A stretch of DNA of 64,000 nt from JAGOMX01 sp041738135 (lineage in GTDB: Bacteria; Pseudomonadota; Alphaproteobacteria; JAGOMX01): positions 44,251 to 108,250 of the forward strand of contig JBGSQK010000057.1 in assembly GCA_041738135.1 (NCBI GenBank), written 5' to 3'. The position numbers and the translations under genes were made by a program. Of the stretch, positions 38,401 through 47,158 are shown piece by piece. Under the pieces are notes generated by a model. The model was given only the letters and a program-made list of their open reading frames with translations, did not search any database and was not told the DNA's origin. Position 1 is the first letter of the stretch; each line of letters starts with the position of its first letter.

Positions 38401-40370
38401 GTGCATGGGAATCTGTTAAGCGCCATTTCTGGGAGCTGGGCGTTGATGTTCATGCAACGGAGATAAATGTCATTGGCGTAGGTGATATGGCAGGCGATGT
38501 GTTCGGCAATGGCATGCTCATGTCCAATAAAATTAGGCTGATCGCGGCCTTTAACCATCGACACATATTTATTGATCCCACACCCAATGCAGCTAAGTCC
38601 TTCAAAGAGCGTCAAAGATTATTCGATAACCGGCTAGGTTGGGATGGTTATGATCCTAAAATGTTGTCCGCTGGTGGCTGTATTCTTGAACGCAAAACTA
38701 AGAGCATTAAATTAAACCCACAAGTTAAAAAACTCTTTGGTCTTACCGTCAATACCATCAGTCCTTCAGAACTGATTAAAGTTATTTTGCTCTATCAGGC
38801 GGATTTATTGTGGCTCGGTGGTATCGGTACATTTATTAAGTCGCGCTATGAGAATCATTCAGACGCTGGTGACCGCACCAATGATGATATCAGGATTAAT
38901 GCATCTGACTTAAAATGTAAGGTTGTCGCAGAAGGCGCCAATCTGGGAGCCACCCAAAAAGGACGCATCGAGTTTGCTCATGCGGGTGGAGCAATTAACA
39001 CGGATGCCATCGATAACTCCGCAGGTGTTGATTGTTCCGACCACGAGGTGAATATCAAAATCTTGCTGCGGGACGTGGTTGCGCATGGGTCGCTGACAGC
39101 AGAAGAGCGTAATAAATTGCTTGTGGCTATGACCGATGATGTTTCACGTCTGGTCTTGAAAACCAACTATGACCAAAACCTGGCCTTAAGCTTAACGCGG
39201 GGGCAGGGGACAAAGGTGTTTGATGCACATGTACATCTGATGCGAGCACTAGAAAAAGCGGGTCGCTTGGATCGCATGCTGGAGTCGCTTCCTGATGACG
39301 CAACAATTGCGGAGTATCAGGCTAATCAAACCATGTTTTCAAGGCCTGAACTTTCCGTATTAATGCCTTACGCCAAGAACGTTTTGTATTCCATGATGAT
39401 TGAGACGGACTTACCCGATGAATCCAAATTATTGCCGTATCTAACATCATATTTCCCTTCTCTAATCCAGAAGAGCTATAAACCATACTTGTTGAGACAT
39501 CCGTTGAAGCGAGAAATTATTGGAACACTTCTAGTGAATACGGTGGTGAATCGTATGGGAGCTAGCTTTGTGCATGACCTGCATGAAAAAATGGGCCGTA
39601 GTTTCGAAGATATCTTCAGGGCCTATTTTACTGCGCTTGAAATCTATGGCCTGGACGACATTTGGCTTGAAATTGACCAACTAAGCAATAAAACTGAAGC
39701 CAAGAACAAGGTCTTAGCTTATATAAGAGTGCTGGGTCTCATCAGGCGAGTGACTGTTTGGTTGCTGAGAAATACCAGTGGCCACATCAATATCGCGGAC
39801 GTGGTTAAACTCTATAAGTCATCGGTAGATGAACTCTATGACAAGCTAGATGCTTATGTGGTGCCCGAAATAAAAACACGCATGGAAAAAGATTACGATG
39901 AATACGAGAAACTGGGTCTGCCATCAGCATTATCAAAACGACTCTCCCGTTTAGAGGTGGTCGCGTCTTCCCCTGACATTGTGCAAATTGCCAATGAAAG
40001 CAAAGCACCCATCAATGAAGTGGCTGGACTCTATTTTGCCGTGGGCGCTCGTTTTGGTTTTACCAAGCTGAGGAATATGGCTAATGCGCTGGTTTCCAAC
40101 AATAACTGGCATAGAATGGCCGTCAATGCCGTGATTGAAGATCTCTACGGCTATCAAGGTATGTTAACCAAAGAGATTCACGATTACATGGCAATGAATT
40201 TGGAAAAGTCCATCTTAAAGGGATCAGAGGCTGTTGAATACTGGATCGCAGATCATGGCCAACATGTTCAAGTGCTCGACCAGCTTTTAAGCGATGTGGG
40301 CTCATCGGGTATGCCAGATCTGGCCTTGCTCACAGTTCTGCAACGTGAGTTGCGCCTGATGTGTGAGTAA
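35499..40370 (+). CDS. gdhB: NAD-specific glutamate dehydrogenase, large (GDH180-like)
   Basis: About 1,623 residues from ATG 35499; the frame is open further 5' to 35424, and ATGs at 35508 and 35541 are alternatives, as no clear SD decides. ACT-like regulatory segments occupy the N-terminal half; the catalytic domain follows with ARGGIRWSDRKEDFRTEILGL, KNAVIVPQGAKGGF (the Lys active-site segment) and GVGDMAGDVFGNGML (NAD site). It deaminates glutamate to 2-oxoglutarate, feeding amino acids into the TCA cycle. Large NAD-GDHs are typical of proteobacteria and suggest amino-acid catabolism, fitting the alanine dehydrogenase nearby. Monocistronic. Confidence 0.93.
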   Translation: MELMYDQNNQIEVPMTNRLLMDEVLKLVLNRGKKEQAPKLEKFLKVFFNRQEHADLKVLTPKVVADLAWEAWELFGQRLPDESKVQIYELKLPASSGGNRVIINALNDNMPFLVDSIVGFLNRFNLRARVFLRPMYRVHRDEEGYLDKILEATTSEEGMKQESIIHCEITDPCTPELLKILREEIPAIFRDVRLAVVAWQDMRNEIQDAIKYMVPIPKILLPEQVEESKEFLAWLAEDHFTFLGYREYNLDEVNGVYVPKAIPESALGLVSDPVNYDLGLFYKGESLTAETMKFIFQNNPLVVSKTQRLSTIHRAVPLDSITLKVLDKKGKLIGLKQFLGLFTSIAYSSSTRDIPMLWRKVLKIVEKAGFSPQWHDGKALIHILDSLPRDELFQASVDELLAIGKKVLSIQEQPRIALFIRKDHFDRYLSCLVYVPRDRFEYSLNERIGQILQDSLKCPVNLVSAQYGNLAFARIHYMVKNAEKRNIEFNVAEIEKKLVKATYSWKDSLQLELIKKLGEWEGTKFFQKYANTFNKGYQERFTPNEAVLDIQYIEEAYKSGDLGVRIYRPAGDATSSLKIKLYNIGSAMALSDVIPTLEDMDLRVLSENPFSVSPERAAVPIWIHDFETKSLGDCTIDIPAIEDKFLELFHRVHIGQAERDGFNRLVIRAGLNWQECVVMRAYCKYLRQLHVQFSQEYMEQTLVRNPVITRLIRDLFVTKFNIGNGSRDTKKILNILEKITRALEQVENIDEDRILRRYTNLVNATIRTNYNQKSAKGDCKPYLSFKFDSAVIEEMPAPRPKFEIFVYAPRFEAVHLRGGKIARGGIRWSDRKEDFRTEILGLLKAQMVKNAVIVPQGAKGGFILKSPLENMSRDEFLAEGIDCYKQMMRALLELTDNLVKGATIQPENTICWDESDPYLVVAADKGTATFSDIANQIAEEKKFWLGDAFASGGSQGYDHKQMGITARGAWESVKRHFWELGVDVHATEINVIGVGDMAGDVFGNGMLMSNKIRLIAAFNHRHIFIDPTPNAAKSFKERQRLFDNRLGWDGYDPKMLSAGGCILERKTKSIKLNPQVKKLFGLTVNTISPSELIKVILLYQADLLWLGGIGTFIKSRYENHSDAGDRTNDDIRINASDLKCKVVAEGANLGATQKGRIEFAHAGGAINTDAIDNSAGVDCSDHEVNIKILLRDVVAHGSLTAEERNKLLVAMTDDVSRLVLKTNYDQNLALSLTRGQGTKVFDAHVHLMRALEKAGRLDRMLESLPDDATIAEYQANQTMFSRPELSVLMPYAKNVLYSMMIETDLPDESKLLPYLTSYFPSLIQKSYKPYLLRHPLKREIIGTLLVNTVVNRMGASFVHDLHEKMGRSFEDIFRAYFTALEIYGLDDIWLEIDQLSNKTEAKNKVLAYIRVLGLIRRVTVWLLRNTSGHINIADVVKLYKSSVDELYDKLDAYVVPEIKTRMEKDYDEYEKLGLPSALSKRLSRLEVVASSPDIVQIANESKAPINEVAGLYFAVGARFGFTKLRNMANALVSNNNWHRMAVNAVIEDLYGYQGMLTKEIHDYMAMNLEKSILKGSEAVEYWIADHGQHVQVLDQLLSDVGSSGMPDLALLTVLQRELRLMCE

Positions 40371-40384
40371 TCCATAAAACAGCA

Positions 40385-40413
40385 GATACTCCCGTCCATA
40401 TATGTCGGGTATC
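40385..40413 (+). terminator. weak hairpin after gdhB
   Basis: GATAC (40385-40389) and CCC pair with GGGTATC (ending 40413) with a one- or two-base bulge. Poor T-run, so low confidence. Confidence 0.3.
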
Positions 40414-40419
40414 GCTTTA

Positions 40420-41448
40420 TTAAGCCTTTTTCTTAGGAAATAACTTTCGAATTATAATATTATTTGTTCCTGATTTTAAAGTTTCGACATGTTGATTAGA
40501 TACGCCTCTGGCTTTATTTTCCATTTTTTGATTGTAGACTCGAGTCTTATTTGCCGCTTCTAGTTCTGAAAGGGAGCTTGCGCAAGCATTAGCTATCAAA
40601 GGGTTTTCTTCGGAGTTTATGCCATTATCTTTGCAAAACTCTTTAGCCTTAAGATAAGTGTTTTGCATAGCAATTATTGAATTGTTCAGGGTTTGCCTAA
40701 TAGGTGTACCTTGAATTCCTTTAGGCCAATTAGCCAGATTGTTTTGCGCTTCATCGTTTGCTTTGGTTAGTTCAAGGAATTGTTTACATTTAGCCATTCG
40801 TTGGTTGTGATATTTCTTTTCGGCGCCTTCTGCCGGACCTATTTCTTCACAGCTCAATAATTTGCCTTCGATGTCAAAATTCATTATAAATTTTACTTCA
40901 ATCTGTTGCTGGGCTAATTCAAAAGCACCTGCTGCTTGTTCTGTTTGAACTTGGCAAAACTCGTCGGTTTCACTGGATTCTTCCTTGCAAGCATCAGCGG
41001 CTGTATTGTAAGTGGCGAGCGTAGCTTCAACCAGAACCTTCTTGTCCGCAGGTGTCATTGCCATCAATTTATCAAGCTTGTCCTTAAGTTTTTTCAAAAT
41101 ATCTCGGTTCGGTTGTTTTTTTGGTGATGTGCTAGCGGTCTTTCCTAAGGTAGGTTGTGCAGCAATAAATATTTGGTTTAAAGTATCTATCTTGGCCTTG
41201 CATAACAGCGCATTCTTATTATTGCAGGCAGACACGGCATCATCGAACGCTTTCTTTGCCTGAGCAGCCATATATTTCTTATCGGCAGGAACGGTTCTGT
41301 TGAGTTCATCAACTTTTGGTCCAAGCACCAGGGCTAAATACTCCTGAAACTCTTTTATTAGATCTTCATTCGACTTTTGCGTGGTTGCTAGGGTAGAGCA
41401 ACTGCTGATTAATAGGCAGACCAACGACATTGCTATAAAGCGCGCCAT
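40420..41448 (-). CDS. lipoprotein with two internal repeats, hypothetical
   Basis: 342 residues. The signal peptide carries a lipobox (LLISSC), so the protein should be acylated and anchored in a membrane. The mature chain is helical and has an internal duplication: ELNRTVPADKKYMAAQAKK..AFDDAVSAC and KLMAMTPADKKVLVEATLA..YNTAADAC, each ending in an A-C and a second C about 10 residues later. Lysine-rich and probably coiled-coil. No family recognised. It converges with gdhB. Confidence 0.75.
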   Translation of the reverse strand: MARFIAMSLVCLLISSCSTLATTQKSNEDLIKEFQEYLALVLGPKVDELNRTVPADKKYMAAQAKKAFDDAVSACNNKNALLCKAKIDTLNQIFIAAQPTLGKTASTSPKKQPNRDILKKLKDKLDKLMAMTPADKKVLVEATLATYNTAADACKEESSETDEFCQVQTEQAAGAFELAQQQIEVKFIMNFDIEGKLLSCEEIGPAEGAEKKYHNQRMAKCKQFLELTKANDEAQNNLANWPKGIQGTPIRQTLNNSIIAMQNTYLKAKEFCKDNGINSEENPLIANACASSLSELEAANKTRVYNQKMENKARGVSNQHVETLKSGTNNIIIRKLFPKKKA

Positions 41449-41522
41449 TTCTAGTGCTCCAATAATTTGAGTTCATCTTTATTTTAGTTTTGATAGATTA
41501 AGATTTTGTAAATAGCGCGCAA

Positions 41523-41554
41523 TAAAAAAGCTACCCCAGTTTCCTGGGGTAGCT
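41523..41554 (-). terminator. intrinsic terminator after alanine dehydrogenase
   Basis: AGCTACCCCAG (41529-41539) and CTGGGGTAGCT (41544-41554) form an 11-bp perfect stem with a 4-base loop, and a T-run on the minus strand (41524-41529) follows. It ends the fba-ald operon. Confidence 0.85.
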
Positions 41555-41579
41555 CGAGATTATGATTCGGCTGTATATT

Positions 41580-42701
41580 TTACGCTGCCATTAACACTTC
41601 TTTTCCTTGGTCATAATCAAAACCAAGTGCATCGGCTACAGCCTTGTAAGTAACTTTGCCCTTACAAACGTTCAGGCCATTCATCAAATGAGGGTCATCA
41701 AGCAGAGCTTTCTTATATCCCTTATTGGCCAAAGCAACGATATAAGGCAATGTAGCATTATTCAGAGCAAATGCAGATGTGCGAGGCACTGCGCCTGGCA
41801 TGTTTGTTACGCAATAATGTACAACACCATCAACCACGTATGTGGGGTTGGCGTGTGTTGTAGGGCGAGATGTTTCAAAACAACCACCTTGGTCGATAGC
41901 TACATCCACAAGGACTGAACCCGGGCGCATTCTCTTAACCATATCGTGTGTTACCAGCTGAGGCGCAGCTGCACCTGGCAAAAGAACCGCGCCAATGACC
42001 AGATCAGCAGATTCCACATATTGCTCAATGGTATGTTTGTTAGGCGCGATTGTCTTAATGCGTGAACCGAATTGTTCATCCAATTGATGCAAGCGATGCA
42101 AAGAACGATCAATGATCACTACTTCAGACTCAAGACCTACAGCCATTCTAGCTGCATTTGTACCCACTACGCCGCCACCAATAATTGTGATGCGACCGGG
42201 TGCTACACCTGGAACGCCACCTAGAAGGATTCCAGCGCCGCCAGCTTCTTTTTCAAGAGCATGCGCGCCTACTTGCACAGACATACGGCCAGCCACTTCA
42301 CTCATAGGAGCAAGCAGAGGCAGACGACCGAAGTTATCTGTTACTGTTTCATAAGCAATAGCGATTGATTTTGACTTGATGAGCGCTTGCGCCTGCTCGG
42401 GATCGGGAGCCAAGTGCAAGAAGGTGAACAGGATCTGTCCTTCATGGAGCATAGCACATTCGTGCGGCTGCGGCTCCTTCACCTTGACGATCATGTCGGT
42501 TGCATCAAATACAGCTTGAGCCGTATCTAATATAGTCGCTCCAACGGCTTCGTATTGTTCGTCGTCAAATCCGCTGCCCATACCGGCGCCTGATTCAACA
42601 AATACTTCGTGACCGAAGTGGGTCAGCTCGAACACAGACGCCGGTACCATACCCACGCGAAATTCGTTATTCTTTATCTCTCTTGGAACACCAATTCTCA
42701 T
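41580..42701 (-). CDS. ald: alanine dehydrogenase
   Basis: 373 residues from ATG 42701; an ATG two codons earlier is too close to the SD (GAGG) to be preferred. MRIGVPREIKNNEFRVGMVP is the substrate-binding N terminus and GGGVVGTNAARMAVGLES the NAD fold; the K and H residues of the active site (VKVKEPQ, FTFLHLAPD) are seen. It oxidises alanine to pyruvate and ammonia. It lies 30 bp after fba in a minus-strand operon. Confidence 0.95.
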   Translation of the reverse strand: MRIGVPREIKNNEFRVGMVPASVFELTHFGHEVFVESGAGMGSGFDDEQYEAVGATILDTAQAVFDATDMIVKVKEPQPHECAMLHEGQILFTFLHLAPDPEQAQALIKSKSIAIAYETVTDNFGRLPLLAPMSEVAGRMSVQVGAHALEKEAGGAGILLGGVPGVAPGRITIIGGGVVGTNAARMAVGLESEVVIIDRSLHRLHQLDEQFGSRIKTIAPNKHTIEQYVESADLVIGAVLLPGAAAPQLVTHDMVKRMRPGSVLVDVAIDQGGCFETSRPTTHANPTYVVDGVVHYCVTNMPGAVPRTSAFALNNATLPYIVALANKGYKKALLDDPHLMNGLNVCKGKVTYKAVADALGFDYDQGKEVLMAA

Positions 42702-42731
42702 TATCATACCTCTTTAATTTAATATATTGGG

Positions 42732-43643
42732 CTAATCTTGATAGATTTTTACCATTTTGTCTATCATTTCAAGCGCTTGCGCGTGTGGACGTTGAAAACA
42801 ATTGCGTCCGATGATAGAACCGTTACCGCCGCCATCACGTATGGCCTGCGCATCTTCATACACGGCTTTGAGATCTTTTGCAACTCCGCCGGAGAAAACC
42901 ACCATGCGGCGACCATTGAAGCAGCATTGCACTACGTGTTTAACACGAGCAGCAAGCGTCGATACATCCACGTTGTTTTTCACATAAACAGCTTTAGATT
43001 CATCGTCTTCCAGATAATCTGTGGGTAGTTTGACCTTGATTATGTGAGCACCTAAAAGAGCCGCCATATGGGCGCCGTAGGAAATCACATTGATCGATGT
43101 TTCGCCATCTTTGGAGATATTGCCGCGAGCATAAGACCAAATGATCACAGCTAGTCCGCATGCCTTTGCTTGTTCAGATAGCTCGCGCGTTTCTTCAAAC
43201 ATTTGTAGAGAATCTTCTGATCCCGGGTAAATAGTAAATCCAATGGCACTGCACCCTAAGCGCAAAGCATCTTCCACCGAACCGGTGATGGCTTGGTCTT
43301 TAGCATGGATTAAACTGTTAGAGCTGTTGATTTTGAGTATAAGAGGGACCTGGCCTGCAAATGTATCTGCACCCGCTTCCAGCATACCCAAGGGCGCTGC
43401 AAAAGCATTCACGCCCCCATCCACTGCTAATTGGAAATGGTAATGTGGGTCATAAGCTGCCGGGTTCATGGCAAAGCTGCGCCCAGGGCCATGCTCAAAT
43501 CCCTGGTCAACGGGCAGGATGAGCATGTTACCCGTGTTGGCCAACCGACCATGCATTAACATGCGTGCTAGATTGGCTTTTGTTCCCGGGCAATCGCTTT
43601 CATAATTGGAGAGTATCTTTTTAACAGACGCGCTGATGGTCAT
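42732..43643 (-). CDS. fbaB: class I fructose-bisphosphate aldolase (DhnA/FbaB type)
   Basis: 303 residues. MLILPVDQGFEHGPGRSFAMNP, INSSNSL and AHIIKVKLPTD (the Schiff-base lysine) identify an archaeal-type class I aldolase. It cleaves fructose-1,6-bisphosphate without metal. AAAGG precedes the ATG. First gene of an operon with ald. Confidence 0.92.
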   Translation of the reverse strand: MTISASVKKILSNYESDCPGTKANLARMLMHGRLANTGNMLILPVDQGFEHGPGRSFAMNPAAYDPHYHFQLAVDGGVNAFAAPLGMLEAGADTFAGQVPLILKINSSNSLIHAKDQAITGSVEDALRLGCSAIGFTIYPGSEDSLQMFEETRELSEQAKACGLAVIIWSYARGNISKDGETSINVISYGAHMAALLGAHIIKVKLPTDYLEDDESKAVYVKNNVDVSTLAARVKHVVQCCFNGRRMVVFSGGVAKDLKAVYEDAQAIRDGGGNGSIIGRNCFQRPHAQALEMIDKMVKIYQD

Positions 43644-43673
43644 AGAAATACCTTTGTGTGAATTCGTTTCTCA

Positions 43674-43750
43674 TGGTCGGAGCGAGAGGATTCGAACCTC
43701 CGACCCCCACACCCCCAGCGTGGTGCGCTACCAGGCTGCGCTACGCTCCG
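43674..43750 (-). tRNA. tRNA-Pro (GGG)
   Basis: A 77-base gene including an encoded CCA folds into a complete cloverleaf: acceptor CGGAGCG/CGCTCCG, D stem GCGC/GCGC, anticodon stem with loop CTGGGGG (anticodon GGG) and T-loop TTCGAAT. Confidence 0.95.
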
Positions 43751-43822
43751 ACTTATGATGTTCGGAGCATAATTGTTCGCAAAGAATGATGCAACAACAA
43801 ATGGTTTGAAAATGCGAAAAAT

Positions 43823-44146
43823 TTACGTGAGCTTTACTTCACCCACTAAAACGATCGGTGGAATATCGGCATATTCGGCCAAATCAGAAGGCCTGCCAGA
43901 CATGGCACGTAAGTATTTCATTAAGTCCTCTTGTGATTCAAATAGGACTTGCGTCATAGCAAAATAAGCAGGCGACGTGCCAGGAGCTCCTCCTGATAGG
44001 CCTTGAATAACGCTTCTTCCTTTAATTAATGCATTAACTTCTGGTGGTATATAGTCACTTACACTGGGTACATGGACATTTAAATAATAGTCCATATCAA
44101 ACTTTTTCCCTTCACCATAAGGATACATAAATGTAATCGCGATCAT
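43823..44146 (-). CDS. EthD family protein
   Basis: 107 residues. MIAITFMYPYGEGKKFDMDYYLNVHVP is the EthD/dimeric ferredoxin-like barrel start. These small proteins are linked to ether degradation in a few actinobacteria, but most are of unknown function. AGGAG precedes the ATG. It follows a paralogue by 11 bp. Confidence 0.85.
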   Translation of the reverse strand: MIAITFMYPYGEGKKFDMDYYLNVHVPSVSDYIPPEVNALIKGRSVIQGLSGGAPGTSPAYFAMTQVLFESQEDLMKYLRAMSGRPSDLAEYADIPPIVLVGEVKLT

Positions 44147-44157
44147 AACTGTTTCTC

Positions 44158-44466
44158 CTATACTATGACTTCAGCAACATGAGCCATTGGTGTAACATGT
44201 GTATAGTTGGGTATATCACTAGCTACATCCCCGGCAAGAGCCATGGTTTCCATGAAATCTGTAATGTTTTCAAAATAAATATGAGCTATGAAAAAGAACG
44301 CTGGAGGCGTGTTTGGAACCAATCCGGCTAAGCCTTGCTCAACCATAAACCCTTTAACCTTGTTACCAAGAACTTCCGTTGTTTTCGTTAAGTGCTTGTT
44401 GAGATAGTAATCCATATCAAATTTTTTGCCCTCGGCATAAGGGTAAGCAATTGTAAAGCTGATCAT
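44158..44466 (-). CDS. EthD family protein (paralogue)
   Basis: 102 residues, starting MISFTIAYPYAEGKKFDMDYYLNKHL, the classic EthD signature. Similar to its downstream neighbour over the whole length, so a tandem duplication. Possibly forms homo- or heterodimers with it. Function unknown. Confidence 0.85.
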   Translation of the reverse strand: MISFTIAYPYAEGKKFDMDYYLNKHLTKTTEVLGNKVKGFMVEQGLAGLVPNTPPAFFFIAHIYFENITDFMETMALAGDVASDIPNYTHVTPMAHVAEVIV

Positions 44467-44650
44467 TTGACGCGCCTTTCTTATCTGCTAATGTACACTG
44501 TCATTAGAGCATAAATTGATAAACAAACTTTTAAATATGGGTAAAATCTTATATAAAACAACTAATTATTGGGCCGTGAAATTTTCATTATGATTCAGTA
44601 AATCAAAGCTGCTAGGATGCATCATCCAACCAACATGAAAGGAATATGTA

Positions 44651-45118
44651 ATGTCCATAGTAGAAGGTAGCAAAGCTCCCGAATTCAGCCTCCCCGATGA
44701 TCAAAATAATACGTTGAGTATGGCCGATTTTGCAGGTAAAAAATTGGTTTTATATTTCTATCCCAAGGACGACACCCCCGGATGCACCACAGAATCCTGT
44801 GATTTCAGAGATAACTTACAAAATCTGAACAAACTCAACGTGGCCGTATTGGGTGTTTCTAAAGATTCCGTGGCGTCGCACAAAAAATTTAAGGCCAAGT
44901 ATGATCTTAATTTCCCCTTGCTCTCAGATGAAAAAGAAGAACTATGCAATGCCTATGATGTCATGAAAGAAAAAAGTATGTACGGCAAAAAATATTTCGG
45001 TATTGAGCGATCCACATTCTTGATAGATGAAACAGGCGTCGTGCGCAAGGTTTGGCGAGGTGTTTCTGTGACTGGTCATATGGATGAGGTGATGGCGGCT
45101 TTAAAAGAGCTTATGTAA
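44651..45118 (+). CDS. bcp: thioredoxin-dependent thiol peroxidase (Bcp/PrxQ)
   Basis: 155 residues. FYPKDDTPGCTTESCDFRD holds the peroxidatic Cys and, five residues on, the resolving Cys as in atypical 2-Cys PrxQ. AAAGGA precedes the ATG. It reduces hydrogen and organic peroxides with thioredoxin. A second, broken copy lies at 53822-54275. Confidence 0.94.
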   Translation: MSIVEGSKAPEFSLPDDQNNTLSMADFAGKKLVLYFYPKDDTPGCTTESCDFRDNLQNLNKLNVAVLGVSKDSVASHKKFKAKYDLNFPLLSDEKEELCNAYDVMKEKSMYGKKYFGIERSTFLIDETGVVRKVWRGVSVTGHMDEVMAALKELM

Positions 45119-45173
45119 TAATTCAGATGTATCTGGTGAATGTGCTCGTAGGTTAAATCATTAATTTCGCCAC

Positions 45174-45312
45174 CCTCCCGTGCCTCTCCGGCCTTGAGCC
45201 GGAGTTCAGCACAACAACGTGCTGCGAAGCGGCTCTGAATAGATAATAATGAGTCGCTAACGCTCCGCTTATTGCGCTGGACCCCGGCTCAAGGCCGGGG
45301 AGGCACGGGAGG
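45174..45312. repeat. palindromic MITE-like element before tRNA-Glu
   Basis: Ends CCTCCCGTGCCTCTCCGGCC.. (from 45174) and its inverted copy (to 45312) match over about 39 bp with four mismatches. The inner GCTGCGAAGCGGC resembles the core of the elements at 31863 and 49128. Confidence 0.85.
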
Positions 45313-45384
45313 ACTGTGTCTCCAAGTTACTTTTCGGAATTCATATTATTTGTGGGTTGCTAGATGAGTTATTAGAAAAAAAAC

Positions 45385-45462
45385 TGGCGTCCCCAACGGG
45401 ATTCGAACCCGTGTCTTCACCTTGAAAGGGTGGTGTCCTAGGCCGGGCTAGACGATGGGGAC
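45385..45462 (-). tRNA. tRNA-Glu (UUC)
   Basis: 78 bases with encoded CCA; acceptor GTCCCCA/TGGGGAC, anticodon loop CTTTCAA, T-loop TTCGAAT. The anticodon stem has one mismatch at its outer pair. Confidence 0.93.
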
Positions 45463-45656
45463 GCGTTACAGGAATAATCTTTATACGCAACCAACACAAA
45501 AATCAAGCATAATAAGTTCCTTTATATATTTTTTCCAACTTGGTTACCTTTCGCTAACTTTCTATTAGCCATCTTCCTATTGAATCAATGTTAGGCCCAC
45601 AACGTGAAATCACAGGGCAAACAGTTCGATTCGGTAGTAAAGGGAGTAGGAAAGCC

Positions 45657-47156
45657 ATGAAGAAACTTTTCGTCATCGCAGCATTGATGAGCGCAACACC
45701 TGGGCAATGCGTTAACTTTGAAAGTGAGTTAGATCAGGTTGTCACAGAAGCCAGATTACACAAAGGCTTTGATAAAATAGAAGAAACTCTTAACTTCATG
45801 CAATTCATGATAACCACAGCCAATGAAAAGACCCAAAATGCGGAATGGTTTCATGGCAGTTTGCAAGATTTTGCCTGTGATATAGCCAGGGATTATACGG
45901 AAAGCTACGGTATCCGCTTCGAAAATCTACCATTAAAGTTTGCATTGGCTGAGATTATTGGGGAGCAAGATAGTACGGTTATGTCGGTTTTAGGGAAGCT
46001 CAACCGCAAGGTTTTCAATCCCTATATCATTAATGACGAACGAACAAAAGGCTTCATATACGGACAGGCTTCCCACTTTTCCATGAAGCGTGCAGTGGAT
46101 GATAAAAACAAATATTTAATTAATTTGGTGCTTACATCAAAGAATAATCTCTCAGAAGCTGTTTACCAAGGTGTTATAGACTTAAAAAAACCTGGCGCAT
46201 ATCTGGATTTAGTGGGTCCAGAGGGCAGGCGTTTATCCCTCAATTTGGCAGAATCACGTGAAAAACCGCTTACTCGTATGGAATTTCATCGCGCCTTCAA
46301 ATCATTGGTCAATCTTAATTCCAAGACCAATAAGGCAGTGTTTGAGAGCCGCTTGCGTAAAAACTTAGACGATATAAGAGAAATTCGTGTGGATCCCCGA
46401 ATTCCAAGTGGTGTATACAGCTTTAAATATATAGCAGGTAAAAGTAGCATCATGCGCGATGAAACCACAGGTAAGCCCATTAAAGATAGTGAGACCGATG
46501 AATATTCATATATTACCTCACCACACATAGCCTCCGTAAGCAGTATCAATGAGGAGTGGCGAACAATCGTAGACAAAGACGATTGCCCAGAAGTTTTGTC
46601 CATACGGCCTGGTTTTAAGGTGTTCTTGGAAAGCGGCTTTGACCCCATATACCATATCCCCAGTATCTGGTTTGAAGTACGTAAGAGTGCGGATCCATCA
46701 CCTCTTTCCGTTTGGGGCTATGTGGATTGGGATAAGGTGGAGAGTCGCGGCACTTTGGATTACGGGCGCAAGGACATACAAACTCTACTTCTTGCTATGG
46801 GCTGTTCTGCCCCGCAAGACGCCTTCTTTATGGCCAAACAGTTGGTGCCTGCTATGCTTAAAAGGCTAGATGCTCTTCAGGAAAGTTTCACCAAGCCTGT
46901 GAAGTCGAAATCATCTTCACCAAGGTCCAATGATGAAGACGCATCCCTTTCCCGCCTTGCCTACAGTCCATGCGATGCCCTTATACCTTCCCCCCGTTCA
47001 TGGGATGAAACGGCCCACTTCAGCAGTCGAGACTATCTGAATTCACCTCGCCTAAACTCTGATATGGGGCACAATCCATTAAACCAAACGCAAGATCTAC
47101 CCACATTGCACAGGAAGGTGGCTGCGGTGCTTTTGGAAGAAAATGATTTGCAGTAA
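45657..47156 (+). CDS. secreted hypothetical protein
   Basis: 499 residues from ATG 45657 (GGAGTAGGA just upstream); a longer frame from 45588 adds a leader without signal character. Signal peptide MKKLFVIAALMSATPGQC. The body (to about 420) looks folded, alpha/beta, with SFKYIAGKSSIM and DYGRKDIQTLLLAMGCS; the last 75 residues are serine/proline-rich and probably disordered. No family recognised. Its stop is 2 bp from the stop of the convergent secreted methyltransferase-like gene. Confidence 0.75.
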   Translation: MKKLFVIAALMSATPGQCVNFESELDQVVTEARLHKGFDKIEETLNFMQFMITTANEKTQNAEWFHGSLQDFACDIARDYTESYGIRFENLPLKFALAEIIGEQDSTVMSVLGKLNRKVFNPYIINDERTKGFIYGQASHFSMKRAVDDKNKYLINLVLTSKNNLSEAVYQGVIDLKKPGAYLDLVGPEGRRLSLNLAESREKPLTRMEFHRAFKSLVNLNSKTNKAVFESRLRKNLDDIREIRVDPRIPSGVYSFKYIAGKSSIMRDETTGKPIKDSETDEYSYITSPHIASVSSINEEWRTIVDKDDCPEVLSIRPGFKVFLESGFDPIYHIPSIWFEVRKSADPSPLSVWGYVDWDKVESRGTLDYGRKDIQTLLLAMGCSAPQDAFFMAKQLVPAMLKRLDALQESFTKPVKSKSSSPRSNDEDASLSRLAYSPCDALIPSPRSWDETAHFSSRDYLNSPRLNSDMGHNPLNQTQDLPTLHRKVAAVLLEENDLQ

Positions 47157-47158
47157 AC

